From positions 12,262,961-12,320,460 of the forward strand of contig NC_135561.1 of NCBI RefSeq assembly GCF_964340395.1: a stretch of DNA of 57,500 nt. Direction: 5' to 3'. Below are positions 15,961-28,590 of the stretch, one piece after another. The position numbers and the translations under genes were made by a program. The notes beneath the pieces are model-generated. The model did not search any database and was not told the DNA's origin. It saw only the letters and a list, made by a program, of their open reading frames with translations. Positions within the stretch are counted from its first letter, which is position 1. The number at the start of each line of letters is the position of its first letter. This DNA is from Glandiceps talaboti (taxonomy: Eukaryota; Hemichordata; Enteropneusta; Spengelidae).

Positions 15961-17430
15961 GTGAGGCACTCCAAAAAAAACTCGCATAAAAGACGCAATA
16001 ACGATGGAATAAAGGTAAATACAGGAATACCAGCCTATCTAACATCAGATTTTAATCAGATTGCCACTGACTGTGAAGTAACATTAACAGCCACAAGCGT
16101 GTATCTGAGTGAAAATTATTGTGGAAATTGTGAACTTTGCAGTTTCCTGATTATTTTAATTTTAAGTTCTAAGTCTGTAGGCAACATAATTCAGATGTCA
16201 AAAGTATATTGAACAAAATGAATCACAAATTTTATGGCCAAATTAATTTAAATTAGAGAACTGGTTGTCCAGGATATTAGTAAAGTGAACATTCTCTCCT
16301 TGCTAAAGGACAATACACAACACAATATGGCGCCATCATGAATTGTTAATAGCAAAGTCTCATTTATTGCACATTTTAAAAGTTACATCACCAAATTTTG
16401 AAAGAAAAAATTCTCAAGAATATGCCCCATTTATGAAACTATATTTAAAGTAATTATTCTATAAACTGACACACACTCCCACCACTGGGGGCTCTACTAT
16501 GAGACCACCTTGTCTGGGGAGACGTAATCCCAAATTGTCCACACCAGAAGTCACGCAGTACATTTCTTCAAAGTCATGAAGAATGAGCTTACAAGGAATG
16601 TTACTCACAATTAAGATTTATCGGTCATACGAGACATGCAAACCAGTCGCAAAGGAACCCAAATTGTTAAGTGTGCAATGTTGGACATGAAGTTTTCCCA
16701 GAGTGCACTGCTCAGGGAGTGAGATCCAATGCAGATAACTTAGGATTATGTTTTCCCCAGATGCTCATCTGTGTGGTCTCACAGTAGAGCACCCAATGAT
16801 GGGAGTCTGGGTAACTGAGACTAACCTAACACCTAAAAAAGTCAGCCACCATGTACGTCACTCAGAACACTTTCTTTGGAAAGATCCACCCCCAAACGTA
16901 CCATACTCACAAAAAAAAACTGTATTTCTCATTTCCTTATCAATACACTGATATTTAACATTCTGAAATCATTCAAACACGACTCACGATACCTATTTTT
17001 TTCTGAATTTGTAATACTTTCATTTTCCTGTCATAGATCCACGAAAATTACCATATACACCAAAAAATGTATCTATCATTTCCTTATCAATGCAATATCA
17101 ATAATTTGATATTTATATTCTGAAACTCTCGTTTTTCTGGTAATATTTAATATATTCTGGCATAAACACGTCATAATTGCTAAATATTACGTGATCTGAA
17201 ATTCACAAATTATTGACAATGAAATCAACATGATTTCATTTTTGATGACCTTGCTCTAGTTTTTATGATTTTCTTGGAACTTGTTGAGAACAATTTTTTG
17301 AAAAGCAAAACTGAAGTTTTCGTGTATTACTACTACTAACCTTACACATATCAGCTTACATTAAGATCTTTATTTCAAAGTTTTTACAAATTATGAAAAA
17401 TTAAAATTATGATTTCGTTGCGATTATGAA

Positions 17431-17447
17431 TACCCCCCCCCCCCCCC
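17431..17447. repeat. Poly-C tract
   Basis: Seventeen consecutive C, unusual in this AT-rich background. Confidence 0.9.
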
Positions 17448-18076
17448 TCGTTCACTCTATTTTTAAGTCATTGATTGCATACAAAATTCTCAATTAGGGT
17501 AATTTTGATCTGTATGACTGAAAGTCAGTCACAATAAAAAAATAACTGAAAACCTCTCAAAGATAAGTTGTTACCACATACCTATTTCCTATACCTAGCA
17601 TTGTTCAGAATACTGAATATAGTATTTATTTGTTTTCAGCTAGGTAAACACAAGAATTGTCCTGTTTTATTTCAAATGTTATTTATTTTTTTTAAATCGA
17701 TCAAAGCAAGTAGCTGCTGGCCTATGTACTTTGTAAATTTGTGTAAGTTGCATTAGAAGTGTTTACTTATCAAATGGCGATGAGCTGCAGAACACAGGTA
17801 CCGTTAGTCTCTAGTTGCTAGACCCTTGGGTAATTCTACCAACCCCGCAGTCACATAGTGCTAAAGGCTTGCTGGAGTGGCATACCAGAGGTAGTGCCAT
17901 ATCCTTCTCGGCCTGTGTTCAGCAACCTTTCGAGTGCAGATTTAGGTCTTACTACAAGACTAAAAGTACTGTGTAAGTTGCATTACAAGTGTTTTAGTTT
18001 TAGTGAAATGACACTGAGATGCAGCATACAAGTACCCACCATCTTGAACATTCAAGTTTGTCAATTCAATATAAAT

Positions 18077-18254
18077 CTTTGAAGACACTGGCACAATTGT
18101 CAAGTATGAAGAACATGCACACAGCTCCCCCCCCCCTCCCTACTGGTAGAGAAGGACCATTCTGATTGGTCAATATTTGTTGAAGAAAAATGGCATGTTT
18201 TGGTCATGCGAGGGCATACTACATACATGAAAAGTCATGCCAGTGTCTTCAAAG
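18077..18254. mobile_element. Small terminal-inverted-repeat element (MITE)
   Basis: CTTTGAAGACACTGGCA at 18077-18093 is perfectly mirrored at 18238-18254, giving an element of 178 bp with 17-bp ends. The flanks are AT-rich (TATAAAT and GTATATAA), so the target duplication is uncertain. Confidence 0.65.
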
Positions 18255-18413
18255 GTATATAAACAATTAAAATGGAATTAGAAAATCTTGATATAATAAT
18301 AAACTCAAGATGAAAATCCAGAGACACCCCAGTTCACAGATACCCAATTTCTATAAAAGACTGTTTGAAAGGCAGCTATTGATGCTTAGCACAGTTGACA
18401 TATCTATACATTG

Positions 18414-21400
18414 TTACATAACTATACACTGGTCTGGGGATGGAAGTCCAGGAAGTTTGGGGTTTCCTTGGGCATCAAATTCAAGTCCAGGTGCCTGGAA
18501 AAAAGGGAAAGATGAACAATGAGAACTATGTCTATGTACTACATGTCATTGAATAAATACAATAAAGTCAGGTTTATTCAAAACATTACATTTACATTTA
18601 CTTACAAAAGTTATGTGGCTAGTACACTATAGTCAACACTACATTGTACAGGGGGACCAAAATGTGAAGAATTGGCATTCCATTTCAATTTCTGATTGCT
18701 AAAATAAATGCACTCACAATATGCAGGCAACTCTCTCACAATCACGATAAAGCATCATAAACTAGTAAATTAAGCCCAAACTTGAAATGAGAAAATTCTT
18801 ATTGTCAGTACCTAATGTCAGAAAGTGAATTTTAATTCTTACCATTTCTCCTACTAATTCTTTAGGGGGTTGACCAAGAGCTTCCATCTGAAAAATTGGT
18901 AAATAAGAATCATGACCTATGACCTATGACCTTTGACCTACCCTTGGTAAAATGATATGCGTGAAATTTATAGACTACAAAGATAAATGTACATTTCATA
19001 ATAAAGATTTCACAGAAGGCAAATGTAAAGATTCACTTTACATTACACAGACTTCAATTCCTCCAGGGCACAACAATATGTAGACACGAACTGAATATAC
19101 ATTTCAAAAAAATAACATCTAGATTTCAGTCACACTGATGTCCAGACTGTAGGATACATTGTGTTTTTCCATTGCCATTGATGTGCGAGGGCGCCCTGTC
19201 ATGGCGTACTTTACAGGCTAACTGACATCCTAGTTGAGCATAATCAGAAGTTTCCAAATATATCAATGCAAACTGTCGTAGATGCAGAATTGATACAAGG
19301 ATGTCTCTACCCTGGGTACTAATGGATAGGAACTAAAATATGGCTAAAAAGTGCTGTTGAGATGACAAATTTTTGGGGTTAGGGTGGGGGTCAGTGTACC
19401 CTCTAAGCCAATTTGACATGCCACTGATGCATACAATCTCTATTAGTGACAAACCAAAATTTGGTGTTCCCCTACCTCTTACTATATGGTGACTCACAAG
19501 AAATCTAAGTTTGCCTCATTGTGACTCACAACAACAAAATTTGGCTATCATCTAGTGAGCACACTGGTGGGGGTGAATATGTCTGTTTGTTTTACCATCT
19601 TACCTCTTGTACCATGATCATAATCCTATCAAATCTTTGTTTCTTGACGTCTTCACTGTCGGTACTAGATTCAGATTCATATTCATTACACAGTTGTCTC
19701 ATCATATCAAACTGTTTCTGATATCGACTATAATCTTCTGTGTTTGTCTTCTCTTTATTTTCTTCTAACCATTGTGGATACTGACAGAAAAATCAGGTTA
19801 CATTTATGAAAATTTTGTTTTTCCTCTGTAATATCACGTGATAAGGACAAGCTCAGACATGGAACCACACAATACATAATTATGAATAAATGGACATTAT
19901 GAATGTCTCGGACATTTGACAGGAGTAGCCAATCACAAAGTAGTCAAGTGCTATCCGTGTATCGATCTCAAGATCTCTCTTTACATCTACCTCAATGAAG
20001 TCTTGAGATGAAATTTCAAATTCAACTGCAGGCGTCCACATAGTCATTAACATCATGTCTTTGTTAATCAATCACAGAATTCTGTCCAATGATAAGTTAG
20101 TGTTTATTGGGGGCAGTTACATAATGTCTAAATATGGCATATTTGTCATACTATCAGAATGCTACATATACACTGTTTTATACACATCATTCTAACAGTT
20201 CAGAGTTTACTCATTTACATACACGTGATGTATCAGCGGTGGGTTGAATGTTGCTGCGGGAAATTGTAACCTAGTTCTCGGTTTGCATTAATGACCGTTA
20301 TACAAAATGATAGTCGTGATAGGAGATGACGAGACGATAATCAAAATCCCCACATAACTAGGTACATATAACAAAACATACCTTTTCAACTATTTCTTTC
20401 ATAGATGGATAAATTACTTCTTTAGATAATAAATTTTTCATCATAGATTGAATCATTGGCATAAAATCCGTATCTCCCTCCATACCATCTTCCAATCTCA
20501 TCCCTTCCATGGCTTTCTTTAACTCGTCCTCTGAAAACTGACCTGTCTGTAATGACAAACAGAAAATACATAATTAGCTCTCATTCCCAAATATCTTTCT
20601 TTTGTTCGGCCATGGAAAATATTAGTGACCTAAGGGGTCTTGTTACTACGAGCTGCGAGATGAGTACTGGTAAATCAAGTAGGGGACAAGTATTTTCTGG
20701 CTGAATGAGGAAACATATTTGGGAACAATATAACAATACCTCTTCAAGTATAATTTATTAAATAAATAATGGCAATATGGAACATTTTGACTCATATTTG
20801 AGCACTGCCGAACCAAGTGGACACGGGTTGTTGTGATGTCCAGTCTTGTAGACCAGGGTACATACTCCATATTTTCTGTTCAAAGACAACACATTGACTT
20901 GAGCATGGTATACTGACCATTATACTATGTACAAAGGCAGACACAGTTTAACAATAAACACAGAATTTATACCCTGGTCATTCTACATCACAACAACACG
21001 CACCCACGTCACGACAATGCGTGTTTACATCACTGGTTATGCTGCATTTGAAATATGAGTCAAATCTATTAAAATTGCCATTCCTTTCCTCACTTTCTCT
21101 TTGATTTTATTGGTGCTGGTATAATTATGTTATTCTCCAATATATTTGATGCTACAATGCGATTGACTTACATTAATCTCTTGAGACCCACCTCCATGTA
21201 AATTTGGTGTTCCCCATTCCTAACTAGTAGTGCAGTGCAAAGTTTAAATTTATTTGTAACTATTCACCTACAAAGATGAGTCTTAGTTATGACATTCTAG
21301 ATTTCGTACAAGAAAAGTTGACAAACAGAGTACTAGGAATAGTTGGATATGGCATATAATGGCATGGGGACTATTGGATAGGAACTAATATATCAGGGCA

Positions 21401-24400
21401 AAAAAGTTCTGTTGTTGAGATGACAAATGGTGGGGGTCTGGGTGGGGGTCAGTGTGCCCTCTAAGTCAATGTCACATGCCACCGACACACAATTTCTAGT
21501 GACCCACCAAAATTTGGTGTTCCCCTATCTCTTACTATGTGGTGACTCACAAGAAATTCCAGTTTTTCTCATATTGACTCACAACAACATTAGAACGAAT
21601 ACCTACTTGTAATTCTGATGCATTCTGTGCAAGTCTATTCATTGTTTCTCCTAGTGTTCTTGAAAAATCAGCTGGTCCTCCAGTAGCACCACCTGAAATG
21701 TATAAACATAATTACATTTATCAAATGTACAAAAACATTAACTTAGCACGTTAGTTCAGCTGGTTAGAGCACTCTGACTAGTGTTTAGGGGATGTGATTT
21801 CAATTCCTACACATGTCAATTATCTGCCCTCATTTATAACAAATTCAAAATTACTTTATGGTGAGTTTCTTTCATTTATAGCAAACCCAAAAACATCGTT
21901 ATCTAGGTATTAAATATTTTTGCTGCCAAGCATACATACACCTAAAAACGTAATCATTGTTATAAAAGTACTGCTGAGCAACGATTCAAAATTAACATTA
22001 GTCCCGTGTCCACAGACAACCAATTCTTATCATAGGGCTACCATAATTTACAGCTGGTAGCCCACTCAGGCTGTAATAATGTACCATTGAGTATGCAATC
22101 ATTCACAGGATGGAAGATTTACGGACATGAAAGTATTTCAATAACAAACACATTTCCAATAGAGGAATTCTGTTTTCAGTTCAGGAATAAGGGACAACTG
22201 GTCACTATCCTTGGGTTACCAATTTCTGAAATTGATAGCCAACTGGGACTATCATAGATAAAAGTTAATTTTGAGCCCTGCTGCTCATACATGTACAATG
22301 TAAGGTGAGGTGATATTCATTAAAGGGTAAGTGTGGATTGGTGATTACAAAAAACAGCTAATTGTCTTGCAAAAAAAGTTCATCCTGAATAAAAGAATGA
22401 CTTTATCTACAGTAATCCTCATGGATCCTCAGATACGAATTAAGATAGCAGAACTGAAAGACCTTGGGAATGAATAATGGGCCTTTAAAGATCATCAGGG
22501 CTCTTCTCTGTAGGGTTCAAAGGTCACTAGAGTACTATCTTGTGGCCTTTACCAGACACATACTATTAGTATTTTCTGACAAAACATTATTGTAACACTG
22601 AAAAAGTCTTTGTTTTGTACATTCCTGTTATCACATGATGTGTTACAGTTACAGAGTAAAAACAACTAAAAGTCTTTTCATCTAACAAATCATCATACAC
22701 CAAACAGAGTCTTGTTAATGCCCTACATGTAGGTGCTTTCATTGCAATCTTTTCTCAAAGCAGGGGTGGGCTCTCACCCAGAATCCCCTCACTTGCAATA
22801 GTTGAAACCTAGGTGTATAGTCTAACAAATACTTATAAGTGAGTTCATTCCTGTATGGGTGAGTCTGATCTAGTATGTGGGGCCGGGGGGGTTATTTGTA
22901 TGATTTTAGCTCTTTGTTGATCATTAAGATGATCTGTAACATAGTATCCACTTCAGAATTGTGCATCTTTTTATAATATATCTATTTCAGAATGTCTAAG
23001 TGATACCAGCTTCAAGTCAAGAATCAATGGCAGTAGGAACTGACAAGCAATGACAGAATATAACAAAATGACTATGAAACCATGATCAGCCTGCTTCTCA
23101 CCTTCTACAGGTTGATCACTGTCAGATGCTTCAACTAGTTTCTGTAATTGTTCAGCTAATGCAGGATCATCAGGTTGTTGTCTACTTAGGTCAGTCATAA
23201 ATGCCTGCATTGCTTTCTCTATTTCAGCAGACACTTCAGCAGTCATATCACCCTCACCACCTAGAAGGTCACCAAATAATGACTCTGGATTTGGCAGCAT
23301 CTGTTTGATATAGAGATAGAGATAGAAATAGAAATACATTAAAGGGGCACACCAGTTGTAAATTTTGGTACATGCCTTAATATTTCTGTCTGTATGATGA
23401 CTTTTTCTTGGAGTTGAATGGTTAGAGTGGTTGGTTTGTAGACTACATACATTGCTGGTTGTGGAGTCATGATGGTTGAATGGTTAGAGTGACTGGATTG
23501 TAATCTGTACACAGTTGGTTGTAAAGTCATGATGGTTGAATGGTTAGAGTGGCTGACTTGTAACCTGTACATTGCTGGTTGTGGAGTCATGATGGTTGAA
23601 TGGTCAGAGTGGCTGGCTTGTAATCTGTACATTGCTGGTCTTGGAGTCATGATGGTTGAATGGTTAGAGTGACTGGATTGTAATCTGTACACAGTTGGTT
23701 GTAAAGTCATGATGGTTGAATGGTTAGAGTGGTTGGCTTGTAATCTGTACACAGTTGGTTGTAAAGTCATGATGGTTGAATGGTTAGAGTGGCTGACTTG
23801 TAACCTGTACATTGCTGGTTGTGGAGTCATGATGGTTGAATGGTTAGAGTGACTGACTTGTAATCTGTACATTGCTGGTTGTGGAGTCATGATGGTTGAA
23901 TGGTCAGAGTGGCTGACTTTCAATCTGTACATTGCTGGTCTTGGAGTCATGATGGTTGAATGGTTAAAGTGGTTGGCTTCTAATCTGTATTTTGCTGCTT
24001 GTGATTCTAATTGCAAAAGTGGGAGTAAATGAAATTATGAAAATAATAAACTTATGAATCACCTGTGGTGGTGGTGGAGGTAGTGGTGGAGCACCAGCAG
24101 CACTCTCTTGTGGCAGGACAACTGTTTCTTTTGTTTTATCATCACTTTTGGGTGTTACTGGTTGACTACATTTATCAAAATCTTCCAATGCACCTATTTT
24201 CAGAATAAAAAATTCAAGAGATTTTGTTAAAATATACAAGAAAAATTACCATCTGCATATATTTATATCCAGCTACAGTATACATGTACTTATAACCATG
24301 CATGAGCCATGTAGAACAAAAAATAGGAAATATATACCATTATAATTCTCTCCGATGCTAAAGTATGACCAATTGAGAACTTCCCAACCTCGAAAATCCG

Positions 24401-27400
24401 AGGTTAGTTAATATGCTAAGCTGGTAGAAATGTGTTAATTGGCCTCATCATCTATATCAACAGAAATAAAGAAGTGTCGGGTATTTGCATAATCTTCTTT
24501 TCCATCTTTTCATTGTATGCATGGTGCGCTCAGACCACTATAGAAAGAGGTTGTCTTGCTGCTAGACGTCCGGGCTTCTCCCGACGAAGTTCGCTGTGAC
24601 GGCGAACGCCCATCCTTGTCGTATTGTAAATTCGGAATAACACCTGAGGTCTAGCAGCTAGACTAGGACATGAGTAGCTGTGGCCAGATTCATAGGAAGT
24701 ATTTATAGTAGGAGCACAGAAACTTCAAAGGCTTATTTATTCTTTATTGTTTAGTATAATGTCGTAGCGTTATTTTACAAATTGTGACGCGAACTTGGCC
24801 GCTTTATAATGAACACGCAGGACAATAGCCACCTTAGCTCTGAAATATGATTTGAGAACTCTGTGTCAGCAGTTGTGTCGCAGTTCTCTGAGTGCACATT
24901 TCCAAACTTTGACCCGTCTTTTTACACCTGGCCCCATGAAGACGCGACATTACACAAATATCCATTATCGGATAAAATCTGATTTTAGACACTAGGTTAG
25001 ATGCTTGCAATTGCTCTGATTCACTTTTTATGATATTATCCTATAAAAAGTACTCTGTACGTGCGAAGAGTAATATTAGAGTCTAAAATTCGATTTTGTT
25101 GGCGTCTGTCAAATCGCTACCTAATCTTGCTGCTAGATGTTCGTGCTTTCTTTCGATACTAATTACTATAAGCGAACGAAGTTCGCAGTGAGGGCTTGCC
25201 TTGGATGTTCCATCCTCGATAGCGATGTTCGGTCGTGTGTCGTATTGTATCGGAAGAACATCCGAGGTCTAGCAGATAGACTAATCGCTACCATGAAAAG
25301 AGGCCAATGGTTTGCGTGATGTTGAAAATAAAACATCCATATGATTATTATATTGAAACGGCTTAGTGAATACACACAACTAGCACTATAAACGGAGATG
25401 TGTTCCAACTCAGACTCAGACCACTAATGAATATTTTCAGTGATCTGAGGTTACACAGACAAGGAACACAAAATTGCAGTCCCGTGCTTTTAAGTTTTAT
25501 AATGTTTTGCACTCGCAAATCCGTGATCAAAGAATGTACACTTGCTATTGGATCCAGGATGAATAAAGTTTAAACGTTGTAAACCTTTCTCGAATATATT
25601 CTGACAGTGATGTTGAATTTGAGGGAAAATTCTGTTTGACAATAGAATAGACTAGCCAAGATTACTGACTACATAGCTCTTCAATGTAAGTGTGAGCAGT
25701 GAAGTGAAAACAGCTAGTGTACTTCCCGTTTCTCGGACAAGGCAACATTATATCGCCCTTCACATGCTATTGTTTGTAATTGATAAAACAAAAGGCGTTC
25801 TATGGAATATCATATCCCTTCGTCGCTAAAATTAACAGAGACGAGAAAATGACGGAAATGCAAGTTATCGAACATTCAGGACAAACACCTTTTTCAGTTA
25901 GAAAAACTTCCCTTTTTGAAATGGAGATTAGTCCCCAGCATCATTTTCACAAACCTGCGAAGAGGCCTTGATTGACACAACATTGTACAGTCATGGACAC
26001 AGTCTATCTGAGAGACATTCCTTACTGTTCACAAATACAGACATTTCTACTAGGCTACATCCATTTCGTAGGGTCTATGATCCATCTCAGACCGGTTGAC
26101 CACTAGTGGTCTGAGGGTCCATGTCGCCCTGCTTGCATACGGAGTAAGTCGCCTACAAAGAGACAGTTGTGAAACCTGGGCTTACCTGAAATGCTAGTAT
26201 AGTAGTAACTAAAGATTTAACGCATCTGTGTTCAAATATCAGCAATAAATCGACTATTTAGTAATTTTACCTCGCCTTGGCTACAAAAGTACTAGTCCCA
26301 GTCCGGAGGACCAGAAATCCCGAAATCACAAGTTCAATCGTAAAATTTATGCCCAAGCGGACGTCCGATCAAATGTGGCGGAGTTTGTAAGGCGGGACTT
26401 TGAAATCAGTCGGAACTGGAAAAGTTCCGATTTCGACACCTTTTGTGATCGTACCAGCGACTACTATCGTCAAAAAGATGTAAAATGAGTACATATTCGA
26501 TCGATTGCTAATATTTGATAGCTTTATAAAAAAAATTATATGTAATTATTTTGTTATTGGTGCGAAAGTATTTTGTTTTCGCACTCGCTATAGGACGGTT
26601 ACTTTTCGTAGGACGGTGTTGAGCGAAACGCGTGCACCGTCTGCAAGCAGGACTGTGAGCCATGGTACAACATCTGAGCACAGACAAGGAACACAGTTTC
26701 TTGTCTGTGATGTGAGGTACAACTACTGACCATTATCGGATTGAGAGGTGTCAACGAGTTCCAGCAAGATGCTTAGTTTAGACAAACAAGTTTTATTTAC
26801 ACATAGCCCCAAAGCATAGGCTGGTGGCGTTATTCACCATATGGGTACAGGTGTAAGAAGGTGCTAAAAGGTGTTACTTTTAGCATCGGCAGAATTGTAA
26901 TGCTCTGTTCGTTCTATGTTACAACAACACGTGTGTACATCACTGGTTCTGCAGTGTTCAAAATATCAGTCAAAACGTTCAAAATTGTCAAAATATCAGT
27001 CAAAACGTTCAAAATTGTCATCTCTTTCTTCGATTTTTCTTTGACATTACTGGCACTGGTATAATTACGTTATTCAATTTCTACAATATTTTTTCTCATT
27101 CAGCCGGAAAATACTCATGACCTAAGGGGTTGTCATATGAGGCTATCGACTCATAGTGATAAAGCCACCTTCATGGTTTGTCTACAACTACCACATGGCA
27201 TTCTATTGTTCTACTGTTTATATCAAAGTCAGCGATACACATTCGGTTAATCATACTAGCAAATCTGCCAATCCCTCCCTGGACTTCTTGGGAGGAAAGT
27301 TTTTATATACTTAAAAAAAACTACCCAGTATAAATGAAAGATTTTTTATTTTATAAGTTCTTTTGCATTTATTTGTGGCACACTATTAATATTCCTATAA

Positions 27401-28438
27401 ATGCTCTAGATACAAACTAATTTATGTACTACATTGAATGATGTACTATGGAGTGGTCCTGAACCATTTGACGCTTGTGATCATGTCATGTACACTATTT
27501 ATACTAATTGTCTTTTTCTGTAAACAAGCAGCCTTGTCTTTTAGTTCACACAGTGGGTACACATGGCAAAGATTAAGGTGTTAGGGGTACAATGAATTAA
27601 TAGTACAGTGGTCTGAAGTTGCAGTCAGTACATCCAGATTTGACAACAATGAAAACAGCAACCCAATTAATTAGCACATTTTAATTCTGTAAATGATATT
27701 TTTTTCTCCTGATATTTTCTATCTACAGTTTTTATCCATAACGATGATTTTCTGTATAATCCATTTTATATTTACATGCATTTATATTTTGGCCGTTATA
27801 TTTTACTTATTTCCTTTTCATCCGAGTTTTGTACACCTCAGTAATTCCCCTGGGATTTATTGTGTTCGAATAAATGCTATTCTTGGATAGATTAGAACTC
27901 AGTACTACATTCACGATACCGATAAATACAGAGGCTATGATCCCTCCCTCTCTACACTATGTACATCAAGACAAGTCCTAAAAACAGATATTACATGCAC
28001 TATCGACTACACTGGGTCATGGGCCAGAGGAGATATTTGATTTCTACCAGCTTATAATTTTTTAAATTATACCGTAACGAATGCGTATTGACACCTTGAT
28101 GTTGGTCTATACCATAGCACATGCATCGTACTTCACTGTGAAAGAGAGAGAGAATTCTTGCAACGTGCCGAAGTCCACGCAGTCCCTCGACCAGTGTGCC
28201 ATGATAGAGGGACCTTGTGAAGTCGAAGTTCAAATATTGGTGTGTTCGAACATGTTATAGACAAAACAGCTATGTATATGCTGCCAAAACACTTACTATC
28301 AAGAAGGTCATCAAGTTCACGGTCTTCAGTCTTCGTTTCTCCATCTCCTTTCTTTGAGTCTTCCACAACGGGTGAAGCCGCCTCTTCTACCTTTTTCTGA
28401 TCGTCCTCGAGTTGCGTTGGTTCACTGGAGGACGCCAT
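18414..28438 (-). CDS. PEX19: Peroxisomal biogenesis factor 19
   Basis: Eight exons: 28297-28438, 24063-24193, 23102-23300, 21607-21692, 20382-20546, 19604-19780, 18843-18887 and 18414-18494; 1026 bp, 341 residues (human 299). All junctions are GT-AG with matching phase. PEX19 is the farnesylated cytosolic chaperone and import receptor for peroxisomal membrane proteins and docks on PEX3. The N-terminal PEX3-binding helix is seen (DRELDDLLDSALEDFDKC, about residues 38-56). The C-terminal cargo-binding domain has FSEDELKKAMEGM, PMIQSMMKNLLSKEVIYPS, EIVEKYPQWLEEN and PPKELVGEM, all family signatures. The protein ends in CIVM, a CaaX farnesylation box, as expected. A proline run (PPLPPPPPQ) closes exon 2. 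The ATG lies in AAAATGGCGTCC, which also fits a YY1 site. The gene is about 10 kb because repeats fill its introns. Confidence 0.95.
18900..18945. repeat. Short (CATGACCTATGACCT)-type tandem repeat
   Basis: CATGACCTATGACCTATGAC followed by CTTTGACCTACC in PEX19 intron 7. Confidence 0.6.
19310..19560. repeat. 250-bp dispersed repeat, copy A (PEX19 intron 6)
   Basis: This segment matches 21355-21595 over about 240 bp in the same orientation, including GGATAGGAACTAA, TGGGGGTCAGTGT, CCTCTAAG, AAATTTGGTGTTCCCCTA and GGTGACTCACAAGAAAT. It ends about 45 bp from the donor of exon 6. A further piece (TAAATTTGGTGTTCCCC) lies near 21197. Confidence 0.8.
19935..20145 (-). mobile_element. TAGTCTA-type MITE fragment, reverse copy (PEX19 intron 5)
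   Basis: The stretch (GAGATGAAATTTCAAATT, CATTAACATCATGTC, TCACAGAATTCTGTCCAATG, TTACATAATGTC) is the reverse complement of the interior of the element at 31035-31375. An AAGTGCTATCCGTG end-like motif is also present at about 19946. The copy is old and its ends are degraded. Confidence 0.6.
20600..21130. repeat. Dispersed repeat shared with 26690-27125
   Basis: Blocks shared with PEX19 intron 1: GTTTACATCACTGGTT, TGAGTCAAA, CTTTGATTTTATTGGTGCTGG, GGTATAATTATGTTATTC and GGAAAATATTAGTGACCTAAGGGG. The GACCTAAGGGG block is upstream here and downstream in the other copy, so the two are rearranged relatives. Confidence 0.55.
21355..21595. repeat. 250-bp dispersed repeat, copy B (PEX19 intron 4)
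   Basis: The partner of 19310-19560. It ends about 10 bp from the donor of exon 4, so both copies abut a 5' splice site of the same gene. Confidence 0.8.
21751..21825 (+). pseudogene. tRNA-like sequence (Thr AGT type), tRNA pseudogene or SINE head
   Basis: TTAGTTCAGCTGGTTAGAGC is a canonical box A/D-arm. TCTGA-CTAGTGT-TTAGG folds as an anticodon arm with loop anticodon AGT. GATTTCAATTCC resembles box B. The T-stem and acceptor stem do not pair well, so it is decayed or SINE-derived rather than a working tRNA gene. It lies in PEX19 intron 3, antisense to the gene. Confidence 0.55.
23401..24000. repeat. 60-bp minisatellite, about ten units (PEX19 intron 2)
   Basis: Ten units of 60 bp start with GTTGAATGGTTAGAGTGG at about 23414, 23477 and then every 60 bp to 23957. 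Because 60 is divisible by three, the minus strand has an unbroken 225-codon frame with a 20-residue period; it lies between PEX19 exons 2 and 3 and is not a gene. The unit resembles tRNA-Thr: a box A match TGGTTGAATGG, a GGTTAGAGTGGCTGGCTTGTAATC stretch with anticodon TGT, and a degenerate box B. Confidence 0.92.
24555..24657. mobile_element. TGCTGCTAGA-ended MITE, copy 1 (PEX19 intron 1)
   Basis: The ends TGTCTTGCTGCTAGA and (reverse) AGTCTAGCTGCTAGA are inverted repeats of 15 bp with four mismatches. The interior holds a CGAAGTTCGC..GGCGAACG hairpin and GTCGTATTGTA, shared with the element at 25123-25282. No clear target duplication is seen. Confidence 0.65.
24974..25098. repeat. Inverted repeat of about 20 bp
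   Basis: AAAATCTGATTTTAGACACT near 24975 is mirrored by AGAGTCTAAAATTCGATTTT at about 25077-25098. It directly precedes the next MITE. Confidence 0.5.
25112..25292. mobile_element. TGCTGCTAGA-ended MITE, copy 2, with 10-bp target duplication
   Basis: The element at about 25123-25282 has imperfect inverted ends (AATCTTGCTGCTAGA and reverse AGTCTATCTGCTAGA) and an inner CGAACGAAGTTCGC hairpin. AATCGCTACC occurs directly at 25112-25121 and 25283-25292, a 10-bp duplication. It is related to the copy at 24555. A 9-10-bp duplication fits the Mutator-like superfamily. Confidence 0.75.
26690..27125. repeat. Dispersed repeat, second copy (PEX19 intron 1)
   Basis: The partner of 20600-21130. Inside it a direct duplication of about 30 bp (ATCAGTCAAAACGTTCAAAA at about 26966 and again at 26996) is specific to this copy. 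Confidence 0.55.
27272..27345. repeat. Dispersed 75-bp repeat, shared with 56253-56325
   Basis: CTGGACTTCTTGGGAG, TTTTATAYACTT, CTAYCCAGTATAAAT and AGATT recur in the same order near 56260. Function and family are unknown. Confidence 0.55.
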
Positions 28439-28539
28439 TTTGATTTTATTGAAATCGTTGCCACATTCACATTTCAGTAATCATTCTCGTATTCATATTC
28501 GTGCAGCAGGCCCCCGGGTCATACATGTATATGTATATA

Positions 28540-28544
28540 TTTAC

Positions 28545-28575
<31 letters not shown>

Positions 28576-28590
28576 TTCATTCATTCATTT
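28540..28590. repeat. (TTTA)n/(TTCA)n microsatellite
   Basis: About nine ATTT units followed by CATT units, just upstream of the PEX19 start. Confidence 0.9.

Larger units (their letters stand above)
14925..18400. other. Intergenic between RPL19 and PEX19
   Basis: RPL19 and PEX19 converge here and I recognise no gene. The interval holds repeated TGGCTGTG/GTGCAC motifs at 15100-15400, an inverted repeat at 15707-15960, a poly-C tract at 17431-17447, a direct repeat of about 65 bp (17744-17805 and 17971-18040) and a small inverted-repeat element at 18077-18254. Confidence 0.55.

Noticed and set aside
23339-24016. 225-codon minus-strand frame with 20-residue repeats
   Set aside because: It coincides with the 60-bp minisatellite between PEX19 exons 2 and 3; the repeat length divisible by three keeps the frame open. 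No domain or signal supports a gene.
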